This document shows positions 22,681-34,639 of a stretch of 64,000 nucleotides of DNA, in pieces; positions within the stretch are counted from its first letter, which is position 1, and the number at the start of each line of letters is the position of its first letter. The position numbers were made by a program, and so were the translations under genes. The stretch is from the NCBI GenBank assembly GCA_028583685.1, contig JAMXIF010001119.1, positions 309,277 through 373,276 on the forward strand. The letters run 5' to 3'. The stretch comes from Petaurus breviceps papuanus (lineage: Eukaryota > Chordata > Mammalia > Diprotodontia > Petauridae). The notes beneath the pieces are model-generated. The model had not been told where the DNA came from, did no database searches, and was given only the letters and a program-made list of their open reading frames with translations.

Positions 22681-22894
22681 GAGTGGGTCCCAGGGAAGGA
22701 AGACATCAAAGAGGGATGGAATAATCATTCTAGATGTGATACTTGAGCTGAGCTTCGAAAGAAGGAAGTGTTTAGATACCTTAGCACAGTGTCTAGCTTA
22801 TATACTAGAGGCTTAATAAATTTATTGACCGATTATTGATGATTGATTACCCGAAGGAGAAAAGGAACATTAATTATTATTGGACAAAATTGAT

Positions 22895-22993
22895 GAGTTC
22901 CTTATCTACTGCTGGCTCTTTTCTGGTTTTATTTTTGCATCTTCAGTGTCTGGCACATAGTAGGCACCAAATAAATACTTTTAATTGATTGAT
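22895..22993 (+). mobile_element. L2 3' end
   Basis: 'gtgtctggcacatagtaggcaccaaataaatac' with 'ttgattgat' tail. A similar shorter tail lies at 22780-22855. Confidence 0.65.
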
Positions 22994-23159
22994 AAACACG
23001 CACCCAAACCAACACACATGTATTTGGATCAACATCGTACTCTACACCTAACAACGCCCATGGCTAAAGACTTACTGCATACCAAATGTAATTTGTCATT
23101 CTCACTCAATAGTCTGTAGTAGAGAAGCAACTATCAGCATTCACTACAGTGAACACAGT

Positions 23160-23230
23160 ATAATTCATATTGATTAATTCAATAGGCATTTATTGAATAC
23201 CTACTGTATACAGATTACCACAGTATATAT
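23160..23230 (-). mobile_element. L2 3' end, antisense
   Basis: 'gattaattcaataggcatttattgaatacc' is a reverse-complement L2 tail. Confidence 0.5.
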
Positions 23231-23584
23231 TGTGAAACAAAAGACTAAATCCATGAAATGCAGGGATTTAGTATTCTCTTGGTGAAATGAGACAGGTATA
23301 CAAATAATAATGATACAAAATAGAATAAATGCTAGAGAAGAAATGTGTGATCAGGCTGGAGAGATAAGATGGGACCAGAAGGTGAAGGATCATACATAGC
23401 AAATGGCAGGAAGGATCTAAAAATATGTCAAGAGAATAGAACACTGGATTGACCTAATAATATGATAATTAATACAGATAAGTGTAAAGTCTGACACAGG
23501 TTCCAAAGTCAAGTTCCCAAGTGTAAGAAAGGGAGGCATGGGTAGACAGCAGTTCATTTGAAAAAGATCTGGGAGTTTTAGTAG

Positions 23585-23815
23585 AAGTGGATAGAGCACC
23601 AGATTTGGAGTCAGGAAGATCTGAGTTCAAGTCCAGCCTCAGACACTTTCTAGGTATGTAATTCTGGGCAAGTCACTTAACCTCTCCCTGCCTCTATTTA
23701 TTCACTTGTAAAATGCAGATAATAATAACATCTACCTCCCAAGGCTGTTAGGAGAATAAAGTGAGATACCATTTGCAAAGTGTTTTGCAAACTTTAAAGC
23801 ACGACATAAACGCTG
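23585..23815 (+). mobile_element. MIR-type SINE, nearly full length
   Basis: 'gtggatagagcaccagatttgg', 'gggcaagtcacttaacctctc', 'gtgagataccatttgcaaagtg' in order on the plus strand. Confidence 0.75.
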
Positions 23816-23839
23816 CTGCTAGCCCCACCACCAGCACTA

Positions 23840-24180
23840 CTCTGGTTTTGTCCTTTGCTCTTGAAGAGGACCAAAATGGTGTCACTCTGTTGGGCCCAAG
23901 TATGTCTGATGGTGGCAGATGAGCTCAGAAGGCTCTACCACATAGTCCGTGTGAACATCTGGAGCGGAGATCTCTCTATATTTGCTCTTCTCGAGTTTCT
24001 TTTGAGATACTGCAATTCTCCTTTGCTTACAGAACACAGCACCTTCTCCGATGAGGGCATGCCATGCTGGGTGGCCCTGTGGCACTGTCTCCTGTGTCTC
24101 CCAATCAATTCCGATGCTCTTCAGAGAGACCTTGAGAGTGTCCTCGTTTTACTTTTTCTGAACTCCATGTGAGTGCTTGC
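23840..24180 (-). mobile_element. RTE-like LINE 3' part, antisense
   Basis: Minus-strand translation of 24085-23882 gives 'WHALIGEGAVFCKQRR' and a basic helix, like the C-terminal region of RTE/BovB-clade ORFs that precedes a zinc-finger-like motif. The element ends 'ggtcctcttcaagagcaaagg' (minus strand), the same terminus as the copy at 49470-50440. Confidence 0.5.
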
Positions 24181-24312
24181 CTACTAACACTACGTGTACT
24201 ATCACTACCACCTCCACTACTACTACCATTTCCACAGCTACTACTATCACTCCTCTTCTTCCTCTTCCTCTTCCTCCTCCTACCACTTTTACTCCTGCTA
24301 TTACTACCATAA
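24180..24312 (+). repeat. Degenerate trinucleotide (CTA/CTT/CCT) tract
   Basis: Imperfect triplet repeat next to the RTE-like fragment. Confidence 0.75.
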
Positions 24313-24364
24313 TTTCAATATAAGCCAATTGGGGTTGAGGATGCAGTCCTAGGCTATGTTAGAA

Positions 24365-24900
24365 CATTATTTATTCCTAGGTCCATCTAGAGAGATTGCT
24401 GGATAGTAGCCAAAGCACCTTGCTGAGTTCCAATTGTCACATCTTAAGAAAGACTGAGAATTTAGAGAACAGCCAGAGGATGGTGACCAGGACGTGAAGG
24501 GCCTAAATGTGCAGTTGAGTTGAAGAGATTTGGGGTGTTTAGCTTGGAGAAAGAACTTGGGCAGGGAAGCACAAATAATGCCTTTACATAGCTGAAGGAC
24601 TGTCATGTGGAAATGTGAAGAAACTTGTTTAGTGTCATTTCTCAGGAGAGACCTGGAAGCAACAGCTTGAAGGTGAAAGGCAGATGTGATGTAAGGAAAA
24701 ATTTTCTAATAATTAGAAACTCATTCTAATTAGTTTCTAATTTCTAACGCTACAACGGGATGTCTCAGGAGACAGTGGTTTGCTCCCCTCTCAAGATATT
24801 CATGCCTATTGATGTGTGGTAGAGGGGATTCCTTTTTGTTTGTAGGCCAGACCAGATGGCTGCTTGCGTCTTTCAGCTGTAACACTTTGGGATCCTGAAT
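24365..24900 (+). mobile_element. L3/CR1-type LINE 3' end
   Basis: 'cagccagaggatggtgaccagg', 'ggggtgtttagcttggaga', 'gtagaggggattcc' and 'ggccagaccagatggctg' follow the L3 3' end order on the plus strand. A short inverted 'taattagaaactc' duplication lies near 24710. Confidence 0.75.
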
Positions 24901-24904
24901 CTGG

Positions 24905-25350
24905 ACTTTACTCAGTATGTGATAGGGTAGGAACTGGCATGATTATAGTTGTGATTTAGGGAGATTAATCTGGCAATGAATGAAGCAAGTACAAACACAC
25001 ACACACACACACACACCACCACCACCACCACCACCAACACCAACACCAAATAAATGTTTGTTGGATAGATTTAGGAGGCTGTTTCAGTAGACCAGAGGAG
25101 AGGTCAAGATGGCCTAAAATGGAGTAGTAGCAAGAGGGATGGAAAGAAGGGAACAGATACGAGGGATGAGTCAAAGCTAGAAGAGGCAGGATTTTAAAGA
25201 AGAGAAATTCCCCATTACTGTGAGTGTTTCTTGAGACTTTATCCTAGGCCAACTTCTCTTTTTTCTCTAGATACTTTAAAATGGTTGATTGATTGATCAA
25301 AAATGAGCCTGGGTGACCGGAAAGATGGTGACACTTTCCCAGGGGTAGCT
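24905..25350 (-). mobile_element. L2 LINE fragment, antisense
   Basis: 'gatttagggagattaatctgg', 'aggaggctgtttcagtagacc', 'aagaagggaacagatacg' and 'gggtgaccggaaagatggtg' are the complement of the L2 RT C-terminal region. Contains the microsatellite at 24993-25050. Confidence 0.6.
24993..25050 (+). repeat. (AC)n(ACC)n compound microsatellite
   Basis: CA run grading into ACC triplets and then 'accaac' hexamers. Confidence 0.9.
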
Positions 25351-25564
25351 GTACCCTAAGCATTCATTCTAATTGTGAAATGGAAAGCTTTACCCATCAT
25401 TGCAGGAGTTTTGGACCTCAGGTAGCAGATGAGGTGGGACTGGGGGATAAAGGCTCTTTCTGTATCCCATAATCACACAACTCCAGAAGCAGTCAGCTCC
25501 TTTTCCTACATATAAGGCTAGCTATAGCTGTGGAATCACACGTTGCAATCCCTCAGGATCCTTT

Positions 25565-25857
25565 TTGTTGTTCCATTGTTTCAGTCACATCTGACTCTTT
25601 GTGACCTGATATAAAACAGGTATCATTGTTGTTCAGTCGGACTCTTTGTGACTCCTTTTGGGGTTTTCTTGGCAAAGATACTGGTTTGCTGTTCCCTCCT
25701 CCAGCTCATTTTACAGATGAGGAAACTGAGGCAAACAGGGTTAAGTAAGTCATCCAGGGTCACACAGTAAATGCCTGAGACCAGATTTGAACTAAGGAAG
25801 ATGAGTCTTCCTGACTGCAGGTCTAGGACTCTATCCACTGTGCCATCTAACTGCCCC
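25565..25857 (-). mobile_element. Mar-1 type CORE-SINE, antisense, with a doubled end
   Basis: BovB-like end reversed ('gactctttgtgactcc', 'cttggcaaagatactgg'), CORE and tRNA-like head ('ctctatccactgtgcc'). A second partial end ('catctgactctttgtgacc') precedes it at 25565-25607. Confidence 0.8.
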
Positions 25858-25869
25858 TCAGAAATTCTA

Positions 25870-26236
25870 GTTTTCTTTGTAATTAAGTTCATATCACTTC
25901 CTACATGAGGCTATTCCAGACCCCTCCAGCTGTACATCCCTCCCCCCCAAATGAAATGTGGGGATGATAGTGGAAACCCAGACCTGAAACAATTTGGAGT
26001 CAAGGACCTCCAATTCTTGCCTCAAAAACAGCATCCTATGAGCAGCATTTATTAGAGAACAGAGCTTTAATTGTGATTATGATTTTCTTGCTTTGACACA
26101 TTCTCCAAAAAGAGCTAGAATAATTTACAGCATCACAAAGCTGTATTTTAGTGGTCACAGGGTCAGATCAGGGAGAGGTCTCCAGGTAGCTCCTGCAGCT
26201 ACAGTAGTATCAGGTCTCCATTCCTTCATTACATTC

Positions 26237-26281
<45 letters not shown>

Positions 26282-27365
26282 ATGCACACACACACATATG
26301 ATGTATGTATTAGTTTGTGTGGTTTTCTGTGGGATTGAACCATAGGAGGCTAGTCTTGTCTGTGTTATCCTCAAGACTGGTTATCTCAGAGAAGTTTCCA
26401 GCAGTTTCTTTCTACTACCATAATCATGTTTGCTTTTACTTGAACTTCTACCCTCAGAGTTTCATTTCATTTGGCTTCAAACTTTGTCCTTTTTTGAAAT
26501 ATAAACATTCCCAAAGGGCAGTAACATTTTGGGCCTTCTACCTCATTATGACCTCAGCCTAAGTGGATTTATATCTTTCTGAAGAGTAGATTTGAATAGG
26601 AAGGAAGGTACAGGGTCATTGGGTGCCTGAGGATGGAAGGCACCACCTTGAAAGGAATGAAAAGGGCAGGGATGGGACCCTAGGTCTGATGAAGATGCAC
26701 TTCAACAACCTCCCTGTTTTTCTCCCCCCAAGCTGGGCTTTGCAAGTGCCATTCCAACCAGACAGTATTCTCTTCTCTCTCTCCATTTAGCATGCAGCTC
26801 CACCGTCTCCAACCTGCTATCAGGGCAAGTCCAACCTCATTACTGAATGTTTTCTGCTCCAGGTGCTCCGTGTTTCAATAGAACTTATTCTTCAGATGAC
26901 ATTCTTATTGAAACTTGGAGCGTTAACTTGGCAGGGTACTCCCATCAGCAACTCTCTCTTCAGACTCCCCTGCACAAGGACAGTCTCTGCTTGCTAAGGT
27001 GTCTCTAATTGTGGGTAGAACAGCAGGCTGCACTACCTCACACACAGATGTTACCTATTTGAAAACATCAAACTCAATTTACCCAGATGGTGCAGATGAT
27101 CATAAACTTCAAAAATTTGTTTTCATTTCTTGGTGCACTAAAACGAAAAATAACGGGCTGTGCTCTCTCAAGATTTTGCGTCAGCTTCTGTCCTCCCCAA
27201 CCCAGACTCAAGGGAATGCAGTTTATAAACACGAGTTGTCATTTTGCAAAGTCTGAATCACATCATCTGCTCATCAGTGTGTATTTAAGAAACTCATTTG
27301 GAAATGATAAAGAATCATACATGGTGGTCCCTCTGGGGCCAGCCAGACTACAGTAACTTAAGTCT
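25870..27365. other. Intronic sequence, mostly unrecognised
   Basis: Holds a (TA)n(TG)n microsatellite at 26238-26283 and nothing else I can name. Plus-strand open frames of 80-89 codons here are short and compositionally unremarkable. Confidence 0.45.
26238..26300 (+). repeat. (TA)n(TG)n(CA)n microsatellite
   Basis: TA run passing into TG, then a short CA run; can fold back on itself. Confidence 0.9.
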
Positions 27366-27369
27366 AAGT

Positions 27370-27530
27370 GACACGGTTGGAAAGAACACTGGATTCAAAG
27401 TCAGGAGATCTGGGTTTGAATTCTTGGGCCTGCCTCTTACTCCCTGTACAGCTATGGGCAGCCCCCTTTATCTCTGAGAACCTTGATTTCCCCATCTGTA
27501 AGACTGTTTTAAATCCTATGATACCATGAC
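27370..27530 (+). mobile_element. MIR3-type SINE
   Basis: 'ggattcaaagtcaggagatctggg' and 'ttgatttccccatctgtaag' on the plus strand. Confidence 0.6.
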
Positions 27531-27539
27531 TAGAGACTT

Positions 27540-28025
27540 CTAGTTTCCCACCTCTCTAAACTATCCTTTACACGGTTACAAAGAGATGATTCTGAAGAAC
27601 AGATTGGACCCTGTTACCCTCTTACTCATGAAACATCAGTGTCTCTCCATTACTTCTAGGATTAAAATAAACTCTTCAAATTGTCATGTAAAGCCTTCCA
27701 TGTCTGGCTTCCAACTCCTTTTCTGGCTTATTGCAAATTACTCCATTTTATGCAGTCTCCATTTCAGGCAAACTGATTTATTTGCTGTTTCTCAAACATG
27801 GCTTATCATTCCCTGTCTCTGTGTTTTTGAAAATGTGCCCTTCTGCCTTCTGTAAGAGGCTTTCTCAGTCTTCTCCCTCTTTTTCTTTCCCTCTGGGATT
27901 ACCTATCATTTATATATGGGTTTTTTTTTTTTTCATTTTCATCTTCCATTAGAATGTGAGTTCCTTGAGGGCAGGGGCCATACTTTTCTCTGTGCTTGTT
28001 GTTGAAAATGCTTGTTGATTGACTG
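27540..28025 (+). mobile_element. L2 LINE 3' end
   Basis: 'gtgtctctccattacttctagg', 'cattagaatgtgagttccttgagggcag' and terminal 'aaatgcttgttgattgac'. Confidence 0.8.
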
Positions 28026-28029
28026 GAAT

Positions 28030-28390
28030 ATCCTCCCTCTTTATCCTACCCCTTAGAATCTTTAGCTTCCTTTATGGTTTTCCTACAGTAAGTCTTTCCA
28101 GATCTCCTTAATTGTTAACACTCTTTCCCATCTTCTCAAATTATCATACACATATACACACATGCACACATAAACATACATATTTGTATATGTATGTATA
28201 TATAATTGTATATATATGCATATGTTTATATATGTATATAATTTTCTTTTTTCATGTTGTACCCTCCTAATAAAATGTAAATCCTTTGAGAGCAGGGGTA
28301 ATTTCTCATTTTGTCATTTTATCCTTAATACCTAGAATAGTGTCTTGCCCATAGTAGACATTTAATAAATGTTCATTAGATTGTATGATA
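28030..28390 (+). mobile_element. Second L2 LINE 3' end
   Basis: 'aatgtaaatcctttgagagcagggg' and 'catagtagacatttaataaatg' on the plus strand. A TA/CA-rich tract at 28140-28240 expanded inside it. Confidence 0.7.
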
Positions 28391-28819
28391 TAGAAGGTCC
28401 TTTCTTTCTGAATGCTATGAGATATTTATAGGTTCTATGATATATTTATAGGTTCTATGATATATGTGACTATAGTACTCCTAGAGGGAGCCAATAGCTG
28501 CCCAAGGGAAGGAATTTTAGGACAAAATGGTGTTATGATTCTTCAGAGTCCAATGGATTCGATTATAAGACAACTTTGTGTTTACCTAGAACTAGTCCAG
28601 GGGACTTCAGGTGGGAAGGGAGAAATAGAAAGACAAGTGAAAAGAATTAGAATGGTCCTCCCAGCCTATTCACTCAAGCCTGAGCTACATTCCCACCTAT
28701 ATGCTACATTAGAGTTAGCAAGACATAAATTAGGAAGAGTAGGGAATCCAAGAGGACCAGAGTTCCCTAGAGCATTTTAAGTAACTTCTGTGTGGACTCA
28801 AGGCCAAGGAGTCTATCTT

Positions 28820-28955
28820 CTCAATCAATCAACCAACACAGATTCACCAAGTGACTGCTGCATTTGATATTTTGTTCTATGCTAGATGTTGTGGGGGATA
28901 CAGAATAATCAACTGTGATCCTTGCCCTCAAGGGACTTGTAGTCTTCCTGCATAG
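28820..28955 (-). mobile_element. L2 3' end, antisense
   Basis: 'caatcaatcaaccaacacagattcacc' and 'gatccttgccctcaagggac' are reverse-complement L2. Confidence 0.6.
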
Positions 28956-29189
28956 AGAAAACTAGTTAGTACACATTCAAAAACAGACTGTGATGGAAGA
29001 CAGTCTAATTGGCTACAAAGGGATATTTTCCTTGCAAATATTATTACCACCATTTTATATAAGGGGAAACAGGTACAGAAATGGTCACAGTCAGTGGGGT
29101 GCTGGTAAATGTTTAACAATTGGCTCTCTGGGGGAGGGGAGGGTAAACAAAATGTGCACTTGATACATTTTTAAGTTTAATTTTCATTG

Positions 29190-29332
29190 CTGGGGCAACT
29201 AGGTGGTGCAGTGGATAGAACACCAGTCCTGGAGTCAAGAGAACCTAAGCTCAAATTGGGTGTTGAACTAGCTGTGTGACCCTGAACCAAGTCACTTAAC
29301 CCCAATTGCCTCCAAAAAATAAAATAAAATAA
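29190..29332 (+). mobile_element. tRNA-derived SINE
   Basis: 'ggggcaactaggtggtgcagtg' head and 'ccccaattgcctcc' tail with an A/T-rich end; 'cattgct' flanks both sides. The middle is shortened. Confidence 0.85.
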
Positions 29333-29654
29333 ATATATAAATCTGCATTGCTAACATTTTCTCCCTCACTTTCTTAAATCTAGAAAAGCAACCAAATAAT
29401 AAATTAAGCCCTGACTTGTAGCATTTGCCAGTTTGGGAGGTATAAATGCTCACAATGAAAATTCAACAATCGGTCCCCTCTAGCTGGCTTCAGCTGGCTC
29501 CAGCATAGCCCTGGGTCATTCATGGATAACAAATGTTGGAGCCAGGTCTCCTTACTTCAAATTTAGTGCATTTTTCATTGTACCAGAGAGAAAATGAAGA
29601 CTTCTTTGACTAGAATGAAAGGTGTAAGCTAAAGAGCTGTGAGAAATAAGATTG

Positions 29655-29860
29655 GAGAGATAAACTGGACTGCAATTGGAAAAGATCTTAAGAATTAGCT
29701 AAAAGAATTAAGATTTAATGTGGTAGGAAATGGGAAGCCATCAAAAGCCTTTGAACAAGGGAGTGGCATGGTTAAAATTGTACTTTGGGAAGATTATCTA
29801 AGAGTTCAGCATAGATTAAAGCTCAGAAAATACTTATTGAACTGAATCGAATTGACTAAA
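29655..29860 (-). mobile_element. L2 LINE fragment, antisense
   Basis: 'aaatgggaagccatcaaaagcc', 'gggagtggcatggtt' and 'gggaagattatc' match the complement of L2. Confidence 0.5.
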
Positions 29861-30130
29861 GCTGTAAAAATAAGAATATGACTGCTACTCACATATCCAG
29901 GGCTCTATCCATTTCCCACAATGACCAGACAAGGTTTAATATTTCATTTGGGTTAAGTCCCTAGTTTTGATTTCCATTATCCAGGTAATTTCTTCCATGC
30001 CCCTATTCAGTTTGCATATTTAGTCAGACTTTATGAGTGTTGTACATTTATAATATTCCCCATTGTTAGCAGGGCCTATTCATTAGACATATTATCCCAT
30101 GTGGGGATGATGTATAAGAAATCATCTCAT

Positions 30131-30290
30131 GGGCGGCTAGGTGGCACAGTGAGTAAAAGCGCCGGCCCTGGAGTCAGGAGGACCTGGGTTTGCATCTGGC
30201 CTGAGACACTTAACACACACACAAAACTAGCCGTGTAACCTTGGGCAAGTTACTTAACTCCAATTGCCCTTCAAAAGGCAAGAAAGAAGA
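30131..30290 (+). mobile_element. tRNA-derived SINE with GA-rich tail
   Basis: Head 'gggcggctaggtggcacagtg'; body 'ggagtcaggaggacctggg'; the tail passes into the GA microsatellite. Confidence 0.85.
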
Positions 30291-30293
30291 GAC

Positions 30294-30382
<89 letters not shown>
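30291..30382 (+). repeat. (GA)n microsatellite
   Basis: GA/GACAGA tract of about 90 bp grown from the SINE tail. Confidence 0.93.
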
Positions 30383-30384
<2 letters not shown>

Positions 30385-30612
30385 CCCAAGTAACAGATCC
30401 TTGATGAGCCCATTTCTCTGATCAATAAATCAGTGAGTTCCTTTGTTCCACTGAACACCTCCTGCACAGGAGCCTGTCTAAGCCAGAGCATCATCTCTTG
30501 GAGTAATTCAAGGCACATGAACCTGTCCTTTCAGCTTGTCATAGATGCTGAAATACAAGTCAAGGGGTTTCAAGATCCCAGAGAGATGAGCTACATACAT
30601 CCTTGTTCCTCT

Positions 30613-30870
30613 CAGTCAACAAGAATTTATTAAGCATCTACTGTGTTCCTGGCACTGTGCTAAGTGCAAGGGATACCCCCCTCCCCAAAAAAAGTGACAA
30701 AAACACAGTCCCTGCCCTCAAGGAACTTACATTCTAATGATGAAGGCAACATATCAACAACTATGTACATACAAGGCATATATATGTATGTGTAAATATA
30801 TACACGCATGTGTGTGCTCATGTACCCCCCCACACACATACATAGAGTATAAATGGGAAGTAATTCCAGA
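30613..30870 (-). mobile_element. L2 3' end, antisense
   Basis: 'caacaagaatttattaagcatctactgtg', 'cagtccctgccctcaaggaac' and 'caacaactatgtacatac' are reverse-complement L2; a TA/CA-rich tract lies within. Confidence 0.75.
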
Positions 30871-31439
30871 GGAAGTGGGGGAAATTGGGGAAAAAGACAT
30901 TTGTTCAAGATAGGATTTAAATAGATTTTTCAATATAGAACAAACACACAAAAATCCTCAGGAAAGTTATCACTTGTATTGATGTTTATGCTTTATTAAA
31001 GACTGCTTGTCTATGCATGGAAAGTAACCAAATGTATTATCTGGGAAATTCAAGAGAATTATAAATTCCATGAGACCTCATCTTGGCATAGAAGTAAAGA
31101 TAATGTCAGTACACCACAAACCCAGGCAAGTCCTACTTAGCATCTGGGCTTAGTCATGGACTGTGTATGCCAGTTATCTGAAGAGTAGGCTAGTTAAGTT
31201 TGGAAAGGCTTATCACCAGAGGGTTGAACACCAGGTGATCAAGTGTTTTGAAGTCATAGGACTCGAAGAGTGTCCTTCAGTTGTGAATAGGTTGTGATCT
31301 GCAAAGATTAGAGGAGTACCCCACAGACGAAATCACAGATCCTTGAAGAAAAGAAAAAAATAAACAAAAAACTAAGCACCCAGCCACCAATGATTCTTTG
31401 AGCTCAATCTCCTGGGGGTTTCAGGAAAAGGTGTTTAAG

Positions 31440-32056
31440 CAAATATCTCACACCAAAGCTAAATTTGGTTTAACTGACTGGGTTTAGGTTCTGGGAATTC
31501 CCTTGAATCTTCCCATTTGATGAGGCATTTGCCTGAGGCCATAAGCCTTTCATTATAGCTGGGCCCAAATCTTTGTTACTCTTAACCTCCCCTAGCCCTC
31601 CATTGTCCATCTACTTCCCACCCTTGATCCCACCCAAATTTGTTACCCTTAAACTATCCTAGCCCTCCACTGTCTGTCATCTCCAAGTAGTCTTCAGCCA
31701 TTTCCCACCCTTAATCCCATTCCTGGAGTCAGACCTAAATCCTGGTCAAGATCCTCCTTAGACTCCTCCTCAAGACCTTCCCTCTAGACCAGCCCTAGAT
31801 CCCTCCCATAGTCTTTCTGTATATAAGATCCATCTTGCCTCCATGAAGGTGCTGAGATTCAACCTAGAGGAGATTTAATCTGCTGCCTAATCATCACAAA
31901 TGCTTAGGTTCCTTAAGCATCTACCCATTTTGGTGAATCTTTAATAAACTTTGTTTTGCTTGGACTGAGAGAAGGCTTGAGTCGATTCATTCTGCAGGAC
32001 CCCTGGCATGTTGGTATTTTTGGGTCTTGAGCACCCCTAAACCCCAAACTTCAACA
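31440..32056 (+). mobile_element. Probable solo LTR (endogenous retrovirus fossil)
   Basis: Promoter- and poly(A)-bearing unit without coding sequence: a TATA-like 'tatataag' near 31821, a poly(A) signal 'aataaa' near 31940, and a 3' end '...cttcaaca'. An internal tandem duplication (about 31567-31640 and 31641-31715) lies in the U3-like part. The left edge is uncertain. Family looks gammaretrovirus-like (class I), by layout only. Old; no internal retroviral genes beside it. Confidence 0.5.
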
Positions 32057-32404
32057 AAATCACACACCAGAATGAACTATACTACTCTGCTGAATTCCAA
32101 ACTGAATCCAAATATGAAATATGAATTTCTACTAACATACAAAACAAATTAAAGTTGTCTACTCCTTCAACCCCTGAATCTGAATTCTTGGTGAACAGGG
32201 TTTATCAATAACTTTAATAAAATTTCAGGCTAGAACCTGAAAATTAAAATAATTTCTCAAACTAGGCCCAGCAGACATTTCATTTTAGTCAAATCTCAGG
32301 TTTGTTCTTGAATTATCTAGATAATTTCTTAGATGCTTCAATTCAGTTTGCATATTCAGGTCTACCTTCTGAGGCTTGACCATTTTTAACAAGCTCCATT
32401 GTCC

Positions 32405-32500
32405 GGGATGGGACATTCAATTCAATTCAGTAAATTTGTATTAAGTGCTTACCATGTGCCTGGCCCTATGCTAAGGGTGGAAGGTGCAAAAAGGGTGCAC
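32405..32500 (-). mobile_element. L2 3' end, antisense
   Basis: 'gtattaagtgcttaccatgtgcctggccc' is the reverse complement of the L2 tail. Confidence 0.6.
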
Positions 32501-32629
32501 TTAGCAGAAAGAAACATTGCATATGGGGAAGGGATATGAGAAATGACTCCAGGTAACAGATAATGGATGCACCCATTTCTCCATTCAAGAAAGCAGTTGA
32601 TACATTCTAGCCTAGCACCTATTATCTGC

Positions 32630-32760
32630 CTAACTGTGACATTGGGTCAATACTTTTGAAGGCAGGGACTATTTTACTTGCTGGAAAATATGCACTTAGT
32701 ACTTAGCACAATGCCCAGTCCATAGATTTGTTTGATAAATGCTTTTCCATTCATTTTCTA
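32630..32760 (+). mobile_element. L2 3' end
   Basis: 'gaaggcagggactattttac' and 'cttagcacaatgcccagtcc' on the plus strand. Confidence 0.55.
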
Positions 32761-32864
32761 ACTTTCATGAGCCAACACTGCAATTATATTTTTTTGACAA
32801 AAGGAAGTCTGAGAATAGCTTGTTCTGAATAAGTTTGGATAACTATGAAATATTTGGAGAATGA

Positions 32865-33035
32865 ATGTTATCATAGGATCAGAGGATTTAGAGCTGAAAG
32901 GGATGATAGAGATGATCTATTGGATTGCCTAGTTTACAGATAAGGAAACTGAGGACTACACAGGGTAACTGACTTGCTCAAGGTTATACAGGTAGCAAGA
33001 TCTAAGTCCCCTGACTTCAAATCCAGAACTATGTA
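32865..33035 (-). mobile_element. MIR3-type SINE, antisense
   Basis: 'gatcagaggatttagagctg', 'cagataaggaaactgaggac' and 'gacttgctcaaggttatac'. Confidence 0.6.
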
Positions 33036-33129
33036 CTACTGTGGTTTTCCTTTATAGAATGTAACTTCCTTGAGAGAACTACTCAATTTTTGTCTTTGTA
33101 TGGCCAGTGACTATCACAATTATTTTTTT

Positions 33130-34550
33130 TTAAGTAAAAATCTTTTACAAATGCTTGTTGATTGATTGATGTTACTCTGCCTCTATCATCATCATGTCTG
33201 TTGTTAGAACTTAAAAGAGACTTCACCAGTCCCATTAACTTGGTATACTGAAGACAAGGCCACATAACTTCATTGCAGACACCTAAGAGAGTAAAAAAGG
33301 GAGTAATTGTGGGGCAGCATCCTCCTCCAAACCAGGGCAGCAAGCCTTCAAAATGGGATGGAAAAAGGATAAAATCAGGGACTTCACCTGACTTTTGGCT
33401 ATGACAAGAATGACTAGTTCATGATAGAATGGCAGCTTCCAACACTTGACACCTTTACAGGCAGCTATCTCCATTGAGATGAATGGGACTTCATAGTCTA
33501 TCTTCACTCCATATATTAGGGCAGCTTAGGGACACCGAAGAGGGCCAAGCATTTTATAAGAAAAGGCAGAGTCTCACTTAAGAGCAGAGAAGCAGTTTGT
33601 CTCTATGGTCATAGGCAGGAAGGTACCAATTATCTGGGAAGCTTAATGGTCCTAGTTCAGAAGGTCTAAGACCTAGAAGATTATAGCCACAGGAGGTTCA
33701 AGAAAAGGGGGAAAGGGCAGGAATCAGGGGATGAATCTAGAGTGGAGATAGGTTATCACCAGAAAGGCTAAAAACCCAGAGATTTTTTCCAGACTACAAT
33801 AGTTATTAGAGGTGGACCAAGAAAAGGATATTACAAATTTTCCAGTCTGTAATACATCAATAAACTTAGAAAATGATGGAAGAAGAGGAATAAGGGACTA
33901 AAAAGGGATACTGATCCTTTCTTGCTAACTTGCCCACCCATACTACACATCTAGCAACATCATACTCACATAAAGATAAACATATATACACAATATATGT
34001 ACACTCCAGAACACACCAAGACAACTATATTCAGATGCATGTACTCAGAGGCGCACAAGGAATATAGACACAGATGTGCAACATCCAGGTTATCCTCTTT
34101 CCTCTTATTATGATAAAATGTAAGAGAAGAGACCTTACAAGTCATCATACCTGTTCCCCTCCTTTTATGGGAGAAAGAACTGAAGGCACCATAACTAGGT
34201 CATATAAACTAGGAAGCACCTGGACATGTACTCCAACCTGCCTTCTGACCCCAAACTTGTGCACCTTCCACCACACAACACTCATTCCAATCACATGTTC
34301 CTTCTTACTGTGGTCACCACCACATGAATTTAAAACATCCAATCAAAAATTAGCCAAGGAAACCCAGGACCCCGTGACCTATCAGAGGCATCTTCTCAAG
34401 GTTCCCATGGGTCACAGCAGTGTCCTGATTGGAAACCTTTGCTGCAGATTGCCTTCCTGTTTATATAAAACAAGGAATTTTTTTTTTACTTGAGTCAAAC
34501 ATGTTCCATTGAGCCACTAGAATGACCCAGTTTGGAATGTAATATAATGT
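33130..34550. other. Unrecognised intronic sequence
   Basis: No clear repeat or exon. The longest frame (34074-34493, plus, 139 codons) has no domain I know and no start context or splice support. Confidence 0.4.
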
Positions 34551-34560
34551 ACCTTCTATT

Positions 34561-34629
34561 CTGAATGTAGCATATGCTACATCTTGAATGTAGCATAAGC
34601 TACATCCTGAATGTAACATAAACTACATC
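34561..34629 (+). repeat. Three tandem 23-bp palindromic units
   Basis: Units 34561-34583, 34584-34606 and 34607-34629. The first contains the perfect 18-bp palindrome atgtagcatatgctacat. Confidence 0.9.
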
Positions 34630-34639
34630 TATGAAAACA

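Noticed and set aside
30210-30518. Leu/Ser-repeat protein frame
   Set aside because: Translation of a (GA)n microsatellite.
34074-34493. 139-codon plus-strand frame
   Set aside because: Low-complexity Ser/Thr/Pro/Leu composition and no recognisable domain, start context or splice signals.
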